Part shown: positions 1-8,504 of the stretch, in pieces
Numbering within the stretch: position 1 is the stretch's first letter
How the letters are laid out: every line of letters begins with the position of its first letter
Assembly: GCA_003427395.1 (NCBI GenBank)
Contig: BFEA01000208.1
Span: forward strand, 875,508 to 914,768
DNA length: 39,261 nt
Origin: Chara braunii
Lineage: Eukaryota; Streptophyta; Charophyceae; Charales; Characeae
Reading direction: 5' to 3'
Made by a program: the position numbers and the translations under genes
Notes under the pieces: generated by a model
Seen by the model: the letters and a program-made list of their open reading frames with translations, nothing else
Databases searched by the model: none
What the model was told of the DNA's origin: nothing

Positions 1-399
1 TACCTGTCACCCTCACAAATGGACACATCACCTCCACAAGTGGTTGAAGTGGAAACATCCACTTTAAATTAGAGGGATGCTCGTATCACCTCCGCAAATG
101 GACACACCCACAATTATAGATCAGATTCATCATCAGGAGTGGTGCTCACTTTGGGAGCCCACAAAGCGACCAAGCATGAGAAAGGGACCCAGGCTGAGCC
201 CATTTTGCCTCACCCATGAATTGGGATCATACTCTCCACTCTCCAGATTTAGACTCTTTGGTCGGGCCTACATCTACGGGGCCTTTCCGCACATAACGTA
301 CTCATATTTACATACGAGGCCACATACGTTCTGTATGTACAACGTAAGCAGGGGGTGGGGGGGCGCAGGGGGTTGATGAAAGAATCTGAAAAATGAATT
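1..399. other. Unassigned intergenic DNA
   Basis: No convincing gene. A short motif (tcacctcc, then caaatggacacac) recurs around 10-40 and 88-112, suggesting a degenerate tandem repeat. The open frame at 77-376 has no recognisable domain and a biased composition, so I do not call it. Confidence 0.4.
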
Positions 400-562
400 G
401 GGGTAACTAGGGCGCAGTCACGAAAGCAGTTTGTAAATGCATTTCGAAGTTCGAACTGCCTTCTTCTTTTTTTTTTTTTTTTTTTTTTTTTTTGGAGTCC
501 AGTACCGTCCCAAGTTTCAACTGCAGTCCAAACACTTCAGAGTCTTCAGACGCATAAAAGTC

Positions 563-636
563 GCAAGGCCGAGTTTGCAACTGCAGTCCAGTCCGCATTT
601 TATGCAAGGCCGAGTTTGCAACTGCAGTCCAGTCCG
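563..636. repeat. Tandem duplication, 41-bp period
   Basis: The unit starting gcaaggccgagtttgcaact occurs at 563-595 and 604-636. A degenerate earlier copy is centred on ctgcagtcca near 520. It lies inside the 400-1795 element. Confidence 0.75.
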
Positions 637-1293
637 GGATGTGGCCTGGCGGAGGCATGGCTGTGGTGGCCCAGCCATGCGAGGAGATGCGCTCTCTCTC
701 TTTTTTTTTTTTCTTTTTTTTTTTTTTACCTCGGATGTGGCCAAGGCATCGCGGCCGTGGCCAGCTGCGCGACGGGGCCTAGATTTAATATTATTTCAAG
801 AAAAAAAAAAAAAAAAAAAAAGAACAGAGTGCCTTTCTCCACTCTGCACAAAAGTCACAAAGCATGCGCTGTATCTTTCCATGTTCTAGAGGAAGAGTCG
901 CTCGCGTTTTGCACATTTGGAGAGTAGTGGAGCTAGGCAAAACGAGAGTGAATCTTGGTAGAACAAGGAAAGATGCACCGCCACGAGGGCCCAAGGATGA
1001 CACAAGGGAAAAAAAAGAGAAAACAAAAAAGAAAAGAAACTGGATTGTTGTCAGCCCGTGTATCCCGCTGGGCCCCTGTATTCCCGTGGCACAGAAGATC
1101 AATCGTGGAAACCGAGAGTGAATCTTTCTGTAGAACATGGAAAGATACTGCGCCACGATTCTTTTTTTTCCCTTCTTGTTTCTTTTTTCTTTTTTGGAAA
1201 ATGGCCTGGCCCTCCGACGTGGATGACTAGACTGCAGTTACAAAGTCTGCCCCGCGACAGGCACACGACGGCGGAGTTTGGCCTGCAGTGTAA

Positions 1294-1711
1294 GGGTCTC
1301 GCTGCACTACTTTCCACTCTCCGAAATTGGAGAGTTTTTCACCGCTGCACTAACTATCCGGAAAACCCCTTGAAACGAACTCGGATAGCTGACAGAAACC
1401 ACCATCCAAGTGCACTCTCCACGGTCGGAGAGTGCCCAGCCTGCAACCTCCGTTTTTCAGATGGACCTCAGCGCGACTCACCTAGATGCTCCGAATTCAG
1501 AGAGTGTGCCTGGAGTCGGGGCCGACAAAATGCAGATGAAGCCAAATAGTCCAGTGCTGTCACCTCGTCTGCTAGTGTTCGCACGAATTGGAGTGTGGGA
1601 CCACGGATAGTAAGTGCAGCGTTGAGCACCAAACCGCGAATTTGGAGAGCTCAGCAACTCTCCGGCAACTCTTCGAATTTGCGGAGAGTGGAGAGTAGTG
1701 TAGCGAGACCC
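1294..1711. mobile_element. Tourist-like MITE, 418 bp
   Basis: The terminal inverted repeats are about 30 bp with two mismatches. The left end begins GGGTCTCGCTGCACTACT and the right end closes with the complement. TAA sits on both sides (1291-1293 and 1712-1714). A 3-bp TAA/TTA duplication with GGG-starting termini is the signature of PIF/Harbinger-derived Tourist MITEs. The interior contains several ctctcc...ggagag hairpins and no transposase. Confidence 0.65.
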
Positions 1712-1947
1712 TAAACTTCAGAGGGGACTGGACTCCAAAACGGCAGTTTCAAATGTATTTTCAAACTCTAACCCTGACCACGCCCTAGTTTTCTCAAAAC
1801 GAAAAGGTTATGTGGCAGACAAGGAATATTTGTCTGAGCACCAACCCCAAATTTCTTGTTAAAATACGAGAAAGAAAAGTAGAAACAGAAAAAGGGTAAT
1901 GAAAAATAAAATAAAATTCACTGCAACGGCAATATGCCTGTGTTTGT

Positions 1948-2044
1948 TTGTGTGTGTGTGTGTGTGGTGGGAAGGAACACACACACTGACACACACTGAC
2001 ACACACTGACACACTGACACACACTGACACACACGCACCCACAC
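1948..2044. repeat. (GT)n followed by (AC)n / ACACACACTGAC minisatellite
   Basis: A short GT run (about 1948-1966) is followed, in inverted sense, by an array of acacacactgac units to about 2040. The long frames on the minus strand here are translations of this repeat, not genes. Confidence 0.9.
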
Positions 2045-2073
2045 ATTTTTTGTGCTTCTCTTTTTCTTTACAT

Positions 2074-2316
2074 CACTAGTACCTTTGTCCATTCGGAAAA
2101 TAGTGGGCCTCTGATCTTTCAGGATGCCGAAACGAAACGATGGCCACTGATCAGATTTATCAACGGCAGCCGTTGTCGGGCCCTGCGTCCAAAGAGTCTG
2201 GGAGTAGGCTAATTTTTTTTTTTTTTTTTTTTTTTTAACGCGGGCCCAGTGCCCATGGCTGATATTTCCAAGAGTAGGCTAAAACTTGTGGAAACTGGAC
2301 GACAAAGGTACTAGTG
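2074..2316. mobile_element. MITE with 16-bp exact TIRs
   Basis: CACTAGTACCTTTGTC at 2074-2089 is the exact reverse complement of 2301-2316. The 243-bp element encodes nothing. It was itself a target for a small poly(A) retroposon (2213-2271). The right terminus resembles the ends of the TTAA-flanked element at 16406-17311 (GGTACTnGTGGTTTAA). Confidence 0.6.
2213..2271 (-). mobile_element. Short 5'-truncated retroposon end with target-site duplication
   Basis: A poly-T run (a poly-A tail on the minus strand) is followed by a segment containing gggcccagtgcccatggctg. The same tail-plus-body join occurs at 10941-11000. The 11-bp direct repeat GAGTAGGCTAA flanks the insert at 2202-2212 and 2272-2282, as expected for target-primed reverse transcription. 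Confidence 0.7.
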
Positions 2317-2361
2317 GTTTAATTGTCCAGGGGCTATAACCCATAGACACCAAAACAAATT

Positions 2362-2555
2362 GGGGTAACTTCAGAAGAGTCACAAAAATAGTTATAATTG
2401 CACCATGGGGCAAGAGACAGTTTGCAATTGCACTTCGGGCACCCTACCTGGCCAGAAAACTGGGTTGTATACATTGCCTGAACTGCAATTTGAAACTGTA
2501 TCTTGGCCCGTAGTGCAATTATAACTCATTTTTATGACTCCTGTGTAGGTTCCCC
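2362..2555. mobile_element. MITE family A, copy 1
   Basis: This 194-bp fold-back element has long imperfect inverted repeats containing gttataattgca and gatacagtttgcaatt-like segments. The ends are GGGG...CCCC with AGTCAcAAAAA just inside. Two further copies lie at 17690-17874 and, inverted, at 37900-38084. No coding capacity. Confidence 0.8.
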
Positions 2556-2570
2556 AAAAATGAAATAAAA

Positions 2571-2600
2571 AATCTGTACGGCACCCGTACCGTACAGATT
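2571..2600. repeat. Perfect 11-bp hairpin
   Basis: AATCTGTACGG (2571-2581) is the exact reverse complement of 2590-2600, with an 8-base loop. More gtacgg/ccgtac-like words follow to about 2640. Function unknown. Confidence 0.7.
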
Positions 2601-2664
2601 CGTATGGCTGTACGTTTAGTACGCGGTGCCATACGGATCGCACGCAGGATTAAGACAGTTCAGC

Positions 2665-2747
2665 GCCGCTCCATTAACTTTCCAAATTTGGCGCCAAAAT
2701 TCTCTTGGATAGCTGTTAGAGTGCACTCTTGAAAACCACTCTCTAGC
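2665..2747. repeat. Dispersed repeat, copy 1 (partner at 3063-3147)
   Basis: The stretch containing aattctcttggatagctgtt and gagtgcactcttgaaaacca is nearly identical to 3063-3147. A more diverged relative is in the Tourist-like MITE around 1345-1440. The two copies lie on opposite sides of the adapter junction at 2996-3033. Confidence 0.8.
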
Positions 2748-2866
2748 TCTATGTCATGACCTCCATCACCCACTCTGACATCCTTAATCATCCAAAATGA
2801 TCCTCAATCATCCCAAATTTTCACAATTGTCAATAAAAAACAAACAAACACAATTGTCAAAAAAAN

Positions 2867-2995
2867 ATAAAAAACAGTTGTGCTTCAGGACTTCAGCCAA
2901 TAGAGTGCCGCCACGATCCAGATTCTCAGCTGTAACGTCTATCTACCCATGTGCCCTCTCCTCTCCGTGAAACGCGGATTCCTTGTGCCCAAGGG
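2867..2995. other. Near-identical duplicate of 18325-18453, ends at adapter
   Basis: About 129 bases match 18325-18453 with roughly one difference. The match stops exactly where the synthetic adapter begins. It also stops a few bases before the centre of the perfect palindrome at 18437-18482. This is most economically a mate-pair read chimera rather than a genomic duplication. Confidence 0.75.
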
Positions 2996-3033
2996 CTGTC
3001 TCTTATACACATCTAGATGTGTATAAGAGACAG
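2996..3033. other. Transposase mosaic-end mate-pair junction adapter (artefact)
   Basis: CTGTCTCTTATACACATCT (2996-3014) is followed immediately by its exact reverse complement (3015-3033). This is the 19-bp Tn5 mosaic end in the head-to-head form of the Nextera mate-pair circularisation junction. It is synthetic sequence, so the flanks should not be treated as contiguous genomic DNA. Confidence 0.97.
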
Positions 3034-3062
3034 ACCCTCCACTCTCAAGATTTGTCGAGTTT

Positions 3063-3147
3063 TGCGTCCCTCCACTAACTCTCCAAATTTGGCGCTAAAA
3101 TTCTCTTGGATAGCTGTTAGAGTGCACTCTTGAAAACCACTCTCCAT
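3063..3147. repeat. Dispersed repeat, copy 2 (partner at 2665-2747)
   Basis: See 2665-2747. The sequence downstream (3148-3480) contains more ggagag/ctctcc words and no recognisable gene. Confidence 0.75.
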
Positions 3148-3479
3148 GGTTGGAGAGTTCACCGCCTGCAAAGGTCGTTACTTGGTGAGTCCTCATAGAT
3201 CTATGATGAGCACCCGGATTTGGAGAGCAGACCTCGAGTCGGGGTGGAAAAATGGGACATCAAGATCATGTCTTTTTGTGCTCTCGACCTGTGGAGAGTC
3301 CATCGGTGGAGAGTAAGGGGCTCTCGCCACACCACTCCCAAGTTCTATCTTTTTGGGAGTATACGAGTCGCTATACATGCTTCCAAAGTAGGCTGTCGAA
3401 AACGTGTCCGAGAGCTGTCAGAGAAGGCCCCCCAGAACTCGTTCACGAGTGCTCTTGAATTTCGTTTTCGCCCTACCAT

Positions 3480-3622
3480 CTTTTTTTCTTTTCTTTTTTT
3501 TAACAACCCGAACAGGTGATAGGGATGCTGGTACAAGCAGGCACCACTAGCACTATCGGGAAGGCTCCATCTATTGGTGGGGAGCAGCACCTGCTGGAAA
3601 GCGGGTCCAGCGTCCCTCAACA
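3480..3622 (-). mobile_element. LINE-tail / SINE-like retroposon end
   Basis: Read on the minus strand this is a conserved 3'-end module. It begins gggacgctggacccgctttc, continues through ccaccaatagatggagcc and a ctagtggtgcctg segment, and ends in a poly(A)-like tract (poly-T with C at 3480-3500). Related modules occur at 10975-11085, 14532-14600, 14983-15126, 34548-34692 and 37275-37345. At 34692 it is the physical 3' end of a LINE. Confidence 0.65.
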
Positions 3623-3714
3623 TTGTGGTTGCTTGTATGAATGGACGTGATTGTAGCAGTATCAGTTAAGATAAACCCTTAAACCCTAGTGACTGTCCTT
3701 ATTCCTATTGCCCG

Positions 3715-3882
3715 GTGTGCAGTCTTGTGGACTGCTGTGACAGTTGGATGTGTATTGTGTAACTGTGGAGCTGATGTGGGGTGGCTCCACCACCCCCTGT
3801 CCCCTTCCTCCCAAAACCCATGATGTCTTGTGCAGTGCTGTGACAGTGTGAGGTGTATTGTGTAAATATGAAACTGATGTAT
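3715..3882. repeat. Imperfect tandem duplication, about 110-bp period
   Basis: gctgtgacagttggatgtgt...attgtgtaa followed by gatgt recurs as gctgtgacagtgtgaggtgt...attgtgtaa plus gatgt near 3837-3880. It replaces the rest of the GIY-YIG domain of the adjacent Penelope-like copy. Confidence 0.65.
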
Positions 3883-3888
3883 TGCCTA

Positions 3889-4127
3889 ACCAAAATGTAA
3901 ACCAAAGGACAGAGACAGGAGATGAAGTCGTAATTAGTAGAGAATAAATAACGAAGATGTGGAATTAGTTTAACACACCACGGCAGTTGTCGAAGGAATA
4001 CCAGAAAAAAAATTACTAAGCTAAACACTCCATCAATCTTACCGTCTCGTTGTAGGCGTCGACTGTCGCGTGCGTCTCTACAGGCCAGAGCTAGCTCACC
4101 AAGTTCACCAATGCTCGGTGACCAATC
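3889..4127 (-). pseudogene. Truncated GIY-YIG endonuclease region, PLE copy 1
   Basis: After a frameshift near 4128, the minus strand reads through a segment homologous to copy 2 (GELxxLALACxDAR near 4100, then PWCVK and RYL). It ends in PLVYIL, the first conserved strand (the GIY position) of a GIY-YIG nuclease. Sequence beyond about 3889 no longer matches copy 2, so the YIG strand and catalytic Arg and Glu/Asn positions are missing. The fold assignment rests on the complete version in copy 2. Inactive remnant. Confidence 0.65.
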
Positions 4128-5147
4128 TTAACAACCAATCGGAACACCATCGTCGTCATCATCCTCTTGTTCGCTCCCCCCCACCAAGTCTTTCGATTCT
4201 TCCGAATCCTCAGGTGTCTCGGTATTGCCGACAGATGGTGGAACGTTCCTCTTCCCAAAAGCTCGATCCGTATAGATGTCGGCAATAGCAGCTGCCGAAG
4301 CTTGAATCGTTACGTACTCTAACCCTTCCCCTCCACATAACTGCTCAATCTCCTTTTTTTTTAACTTAGACAACTCGATGCACACTCTTTTCTTGAATTT
4401 GTCTCGCCATTCATTCTTCAGTTTAACAAACTTCACATTCAGTTGCCCACTCCCACTAGTCTCCCCACTCTTTACTGGACTCGCCGCTTTGCTCAGCCGG
4501 ATTCGTAGATTGGAGGGTGGCGACACACTTTTCCGTAGAATTCTCTTTCTCTTCATGCTTGTCGGAGTAGCCGTCGCAAACCCAATTCTATTAATCCTTT
4601 CTTTCAGCGCTTGGACTTCTCTTTCGGCCATATCTTTGTCGTCTCGGAGTTTTTTGTATGCATCAATCAACTTTATGTCTCCAGGAGTAGGCTCATTGGT
4701 CGTTTTCTCTTTCTCTCTTGCTGATGCTGGCAATGGGCTTGATGTAGTTGCCACTCCAACCGTTGCCCTTGTGGTCTTGATAAGCTCATTCACCTGCTCC
4801 TTCGACCTTATGACATTCTGAATCAGATACTGGTTATCCATCCTTAGCGACGTTAACTCCTGTTCTGATTGATGTGGTCGGCAAGCTTGTTTTTGCATCT
4901 CTGCCATCGTCTGCTTCAATCTCACAATCTCGTCCTCCTTCTTTCGGAGGTCTTCACCTTCATGGTTCATTTGCGCCTCTACATACGTTCGACGTCGAAT
5001 TTCAGCAGTCGTCGCAGCTAAAGGTCGTTCACCTTCCCCTATTTTTCTCCCCAGCACTTCTTCACACACACTTCTCACCTGACTTTCTACCATCTTCCCA
5101 ATGCTTGCCTTAAATTCTTCTTTGTCTTTAGCCTCAGTTACCCGCAT
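4128..5147 (-). pseudogene. Gag-like coiled-coil / SAP-like ORF, PLE copy 1
   Basis: An open frame of 339 residues. Residues about 1-35 contain KASIGKMVESQVRSVCEEVLG, shared with copy 2. About 60-190 are charged heptad-like sequence that reads as coiled coil, including LRDDKDMAEREVQALKERI, also shared with copy 2. A basic stretch (MKRKRILRKS) near 200 may bind nucleic acid or act as a nuclear signal. Residues about 256-298 (ELSKLKKKEIEQLC, then a short helix to DRAF) resemble a SAP DNA-binding motif. The tail is acidic. The upstream frame 5599-5138 carries its zinc knuckle and overlaps it, indicating one frameshift. The SAP assignment is by eye only. Confidence 0.65.
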
Positions 5148-5599
5148 CTCTTCTTATTCCTTCCTCCTCTTCTCCTCTTCTCCTCTTCTTCCTTTCTGGT
5201 GGCTATCTCTTTTTCCTTTTTAATCTGTTCCCTCTTCTGCATTTCTCCCAACATCCAGCTCCACATCCTCTCGATTTTATCGTTCTTATCACTTTGCTCC
5301 GAGTACCAAGTCCGCCGGTAGTTATTGTAACCGCCGTACCCACCCCGGTATCCTCCTTTATAACCACCATTGCTGCTCCCAGTCGCTTGGTTGTTATGCA
5401 TGTCGTTAGAAGGGGGTTGGTAAGGGACGATCGCTCTTGGAGCCGGAAGAATTGGAGCAGAACTTGAAGTTGAGGGTTGATTACCATTCGCTTGCCTGAC
5501 TTGCTGGTCCATGTACCTCATATGAGTTCGGCAGTCCCAAATGAAATGTCCAGGCCGTCGACAGTAATGAGACATAGACCGCTCCATTAAGATACACAC
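5138..5599 (-). pseudogene. Zinc-knuckle / Gly-rich gag-like N-terminus, PLE copy 1
   Basis: This 153-residue frame starts just after the leader. HYCRRPGHFIWDC is a CCHC zinc-knuckle whose first Cys reads as Ser here. Copy 2 keeps that Cys but has Arg for the His. The family consensus is therefore probably CX2CX4HX4C, with each copy having lost a different ligand. A Ser/Pro linker, a GGY/RGG-like repeat (GGYKGGYRGGYGGYNNY) and a Lys/Glu-rich helix follow, leading into the coiled-coil frame. Zinc knuckle plus RGG-type repeats imply RNA binding, like a Gag or LINE ORF1 protein. Confidence 0.7.
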
Positions 5600-5934
5600 G
5601 TATAGAAGGTGAAAAATGAATAATATAGAATAGGAGAATTAACAATACTAACAATTAACACTAATAGATAGGGGTGGCGATAGTGGTGATAGTGGTGATA
5701 GTGGTAGTGGTGGTGGTGGTAGGTCGCAGTCGCACATCCGTAGTACTATTGCTACGTTGGTTCGTGCGTGGACTAATGTAGCAAACATCAATCATAACAT
5801 TCAAACATAAAAGCACAAACACATAGAAAAGCAACATGCATAGAAGCACACCACTTAGGAAGCAGATGGATAAAGAACCGAGCGCAGATAATTCCAAAGG
5901 ATAAAACATGAAGCACAACGATGTCAGGCGAAAA

Positions 5935-5984
5935 GACCCAACACCGTGTTTCTGTCGGTCGCCTGTCCGGCGTCATCAGGGGTC
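5935..5984 (-). ncRNA. Hammerhead-like self-cleaving ribozyme, PLE copy 1
   Basis: On the minus strand: stem I GACCC (5984-5980), core CTGATGA (5979-5973), stem II region (5972-5953), GAAA (5952-5949), a short stem III ACA-CGG-TGT, then T and GGGTC (5939-5935), which pairs with GACCC. Order and spacing fit a type I hammerhead with a minimal stem III, cleaving after the T before GGGTC. Stem II is weak (a few G-C pairs with mismatches). Its loop CAGGCGA is exactly complementary to TCGCCTG at 5931-5925, just beyond stem I, a plausible tertiary contact. Hammerheads are known in Penelope-like elements. Copy 2 conserves everything except GAAA. Confidence 0.6.
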
Positions 5985-6487
5985 GTGATACGTAGCGCAT
6001 GATGGAAAACAACTGGAACTATAGAGTACTTATACCTACATTTGTTACCAAAAGGCCGCTACAAGGTCCTATAGTTTAGAAGAATCGTGAACAAGTCGAA
6101 TAAAACTGGCCTAACTCCTTGGGTATGTACTAGACTAGTCCAACAACAACAAAGCCCGATCTCCGTCGAGCCCTAAAAAAAACGTTTACCCAAAACAAAT
6201 CAAAAGTCAAAGGTCACCAGTTCAAATCCTATCATGTAGATCTGCGAGTCCCAAACTGATTGCTCATCATTAAACACAAGTTATCAGGTTTAAGTCTACA
6301 AAGCTAAGAAATCAAGAGTAGGAACAAAATATAAGGAATAATAACTAAAATTTCAAAACATAATTGCCCTTATCACAACCCGAGTTACCATTTCCAATTA
6401 GTAAAACACAGGGTCCATGATCTCCAACAGTTATTCATTCGAGTCGAAAAATTCTTCAGGCACTGATTTGTAGTTCAAACTTCAACG
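5985..6487 (-). other. Non-coding junction between RT block and ribozyme
   Basis: About 500 bases without a frame. The stretch next to the ribozyme (catgatgg...acttatac) weakly resembles the corresponding part of copy 2 (30345-30400). A segment at about 6212-6240 also resembles 30600-30650. It probably holds the 3' untranslated region of one copy joined to the start of the next (a pseudo-LTR). Confidence 0.45.
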
Positions 6488-7745
6488 TCAACAGGAAACA
6501 AGCATCATCTCCTGACATTTTGTCGACGTTCTCGCTCTGTACAAACAGGCAGTTACAAACATATTGTGCTGTTTATTCGTGTAGGAAAAAAAATCTTGCA
6601 AATTTTGGAACATCACTCCTTGATTCATCACATACCACTCATTTTTGTGGGTTGCAACACATAGTACCCTACAAGGTTGTCCAAACACCTTGATGACACA
6701 ACCTAGAAAATCCCACGTATCATGCGCACTAGTCAGTTCTAGCACTAAGTTCTTATCGTAGCAATCCTTGAACATATCTAATTTTCTTTCTGCCAGACAC
6801 TTTGTATATCTCGATCCCTTCTGGTATTTCGAGACGACAGACACGTCATCCACTAATCTCATCCCAAAGAGCAGTCAACGCTCCCTACCTAAATGTAGGA
6901 GAAATTCGTGCTCGTTGAACGCATACAGCAAACAAGCCAAGGTAGGGCTCAATGGTTTTCCCATAGGTATTCCCACTTTTTGTTATAGAAGAGATTTTAT
7001 AGCCAGCAAATATGTGTTGTCAAGATCAAAGGCTACCATCTTCAAGAGTAGTGAAAAATTGATGCGACGAAAACCTGCAAGAGCCTCTTTACGCTTGCCC
7101 AACATGCCGCATTTTCCTCTCATTTTCACAAACACATTGGAGAATTTTTTTTCTTCAAAAACACAAACCAACCACTCTACCGCTTTAATAATAGATGCAT
7201 GCGGCAGTGCAATTAACATTTATTTTACGTCAAAACTTGACGCAATCACTTCTTCTCCTTTTTCGATATTGCTATTAAAAAGACCGGGTCGTCCGATTAT
7301 GTCACCCGGGCATCTCAGATTGAAGTGGGATGCTTCAGGTAGCTTCCATAGGAATTAATTGACAGACTTGGATACTGTTATACTTAAACGTATTAATGGA
7401 TCTGAGAAGGATGGGCAAATCGGTCGCCACTAGGCGATATTCTTGTTGTTCGGGATCCCATAGGGTATACCCACTTTCCCTTGTCGATTGAACGAGACTG
7501 ATTTATGAAGACCAACCATCTGAAATTTCTCATGGATGTCGTTGATTACCTGCCACTCTTCTCTTGCGATCAGTTTAAAACCTTTATTTTTGATAGACAG
7601 GGTCTCCATCCCCTTCCTATAGATATTTGAATAGCAGACATATGAATCTCCTGGATTATGGTCAATGAGACTAATTACGAGGTCGCTTAGTTTATGCTAG
7701 ATGTGGGGGTGAACAAGACGCCCCGAAGACGAATGTGGAACCCGT
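6488..7745 (-). pseudogene. Penelope-like reverse transcriptase, frameshifted
   Basis: The minus strand from about 7745 gives, over several frames: a block with DHNPGDSYVC (about 7675), fingers with GIPYG and WRP (about 7460-7430), palm motif A as SFDVK before a stop then ALPHASIIKAVEWL (about 7240-7170), the LxxL linker to LDNTYLLA, a region equivalent to motif B (GIPMGKPLSPT when frames are followed, about 6975-6940), and motif C as VDDVSVV (about 6855). A 124-residue thumb region follows, with AHDTWDFLG and THKNEWYV. VDD in place of YADD and the long thumb suit PLE-type RTs. Stops and frameshifts make it non-functional. It lies upstream of, and in the same orientation as, copy 1's gag-like ORF. 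Confidence 0.7.
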
Positions 7746-8293
7746 TAGCAACGTTGGATGGGACAAACGTTATCGTTGCCGCTACGTCGGCCTATGTTCC
7801 AATGCCCGCCTATTAAGCCATGACCACTAGTACTCCTCCGCACAGGCGTTTCGCTCCAATGTGCACTCCATTCGCCTGAACGCCTCTGGCACGGATGCGT
7901 CACAACGAAGGTTTCAAAATTTGAAATTTGATTTTCTTTTCTTTTTCTTTTTGGTTTCAAAATTTGAAATTTGAACCGGGATGTTTGCGCTGTTTTTTTT
8001 TTTTCTTTTTCCAGCCCTGGTAGGCCTCCCTGCTGCCGCTAGTGGACCACGCCCGAGGACACACGAACATCCCACGACAATGACAAACATTCAACCCCGC
8101 GGTCGCGTATACGCATATGAAACTGGCCGCGGGAGACCCCCAAGGGTTTTCCTTGGGACCCATTGAATTAGGACGCGGTGTAACGACTATGTTGAAAACC
8201 ATTAAATTTTCCAAGGACTTCCTCCTAATTCCCGAGGATTTTCCAAGGAGGGTCTAACGAGGCCCTTGGGCTTCTTGCGCTGCTTTGGTTACT
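7746..8293. other. Unassigned DNA with duplicated 22-bp word and a MITE end
   Basis: No gene. GGTTTCAAAATTTGAAATTT plus GA occurs at 7910-7931 and 7953-7974, flanking a pyrimidine tract. This resembles a target-site duplication around a minimal insertion. Around 8238-8262, ccaaggagggtctaacgagg followed by ccc is one terminus of the Tourist-like family seen at 18119-19047, but no matching left end is evident. Confidence 0.5.
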
Positions 8294-8420
8294 GAAGAAG
8301 AAGGAAAAAAAGAAGAAGAAAGAGAAGAAGAAGAAAGAGAAGAAGAAGAAGAAAAGAGGAAGAAGAAGAAGAAGAAAAAGAAAAAGAAAAAAGAAGAAAA
8401 AGAAGAAATAGGAAAAAAAC
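8294..8420. repeat. (GAA/GAAA)n purine microsatellite
   Basis: About 125 bases of almost pure A/G with agaagaagaa units. The Lys/Glu-rich and Ser-rich frames on the two strands are repeat translations. Confidence 0.9.
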
Positions 8421-8504
8421 TGTTATCGGAAAATAATCTTAAACCACCAGTTTTTCCTAAAGTTGTGCCCGGTAACAAGCTTCAAATTTAGGAAATGTAC
8501 GGGT

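Larger units (their letters stand above)
400..1795. mobile_element. TIR element, about 1.4 kb, non-coding
   Basis: The left end (GGGTAACTAGGGCGCAGTCA from 401) is an inverted match to the right end (TGACCACGCCCTAGTTTTCT, ending near 1794). The similarity continues inward for about 80 bases, through a 'tttgnaaatgcatttc'-like stretch to 'ggagtccagt'. The interior is poly-T and poly-A tracts plus short repeats, with no transposase. A compact relative with the same termini lies at 37682-37877. This is best read as a non-autonomous DNA transposon that later received a nested insertion (1294-1711). The superfamily is not certain because no clear target-site duplication was found. Confidence 0.6.
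3889..5984 (-). mobile_element. Penelope-like element copy 1 (5' leader, gag-like ORF, start of GIY-YIG)
   Basis: Read leftward on the minus strand this copy has, in order: a hammerhead-like ribozyme (5984-5935), a leader with a block conserved in copy 2 (attgctacgttggttc at about 5749), a zinc-knuckle and coiled-coil frame (5599-4128), and the first strand of a GIY-YIG domain. It stops at about 3889, where unrelated tandem-repeat DNA begins. Copy 2 at 26906-30344 has the same order at moderate protein identity, so the order is not an accident of one insertion. The RT block at 7745-6488 lies upstream in the same orientation and probably belongs to a preceding tandem copy. Confidence 0.75.

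Noticed and set aside
1794-2092. Cys/Val/Ser-rich minus-strand frames
   Set aside because: Translation of the AC/GT minisatellite at 1948-2044.
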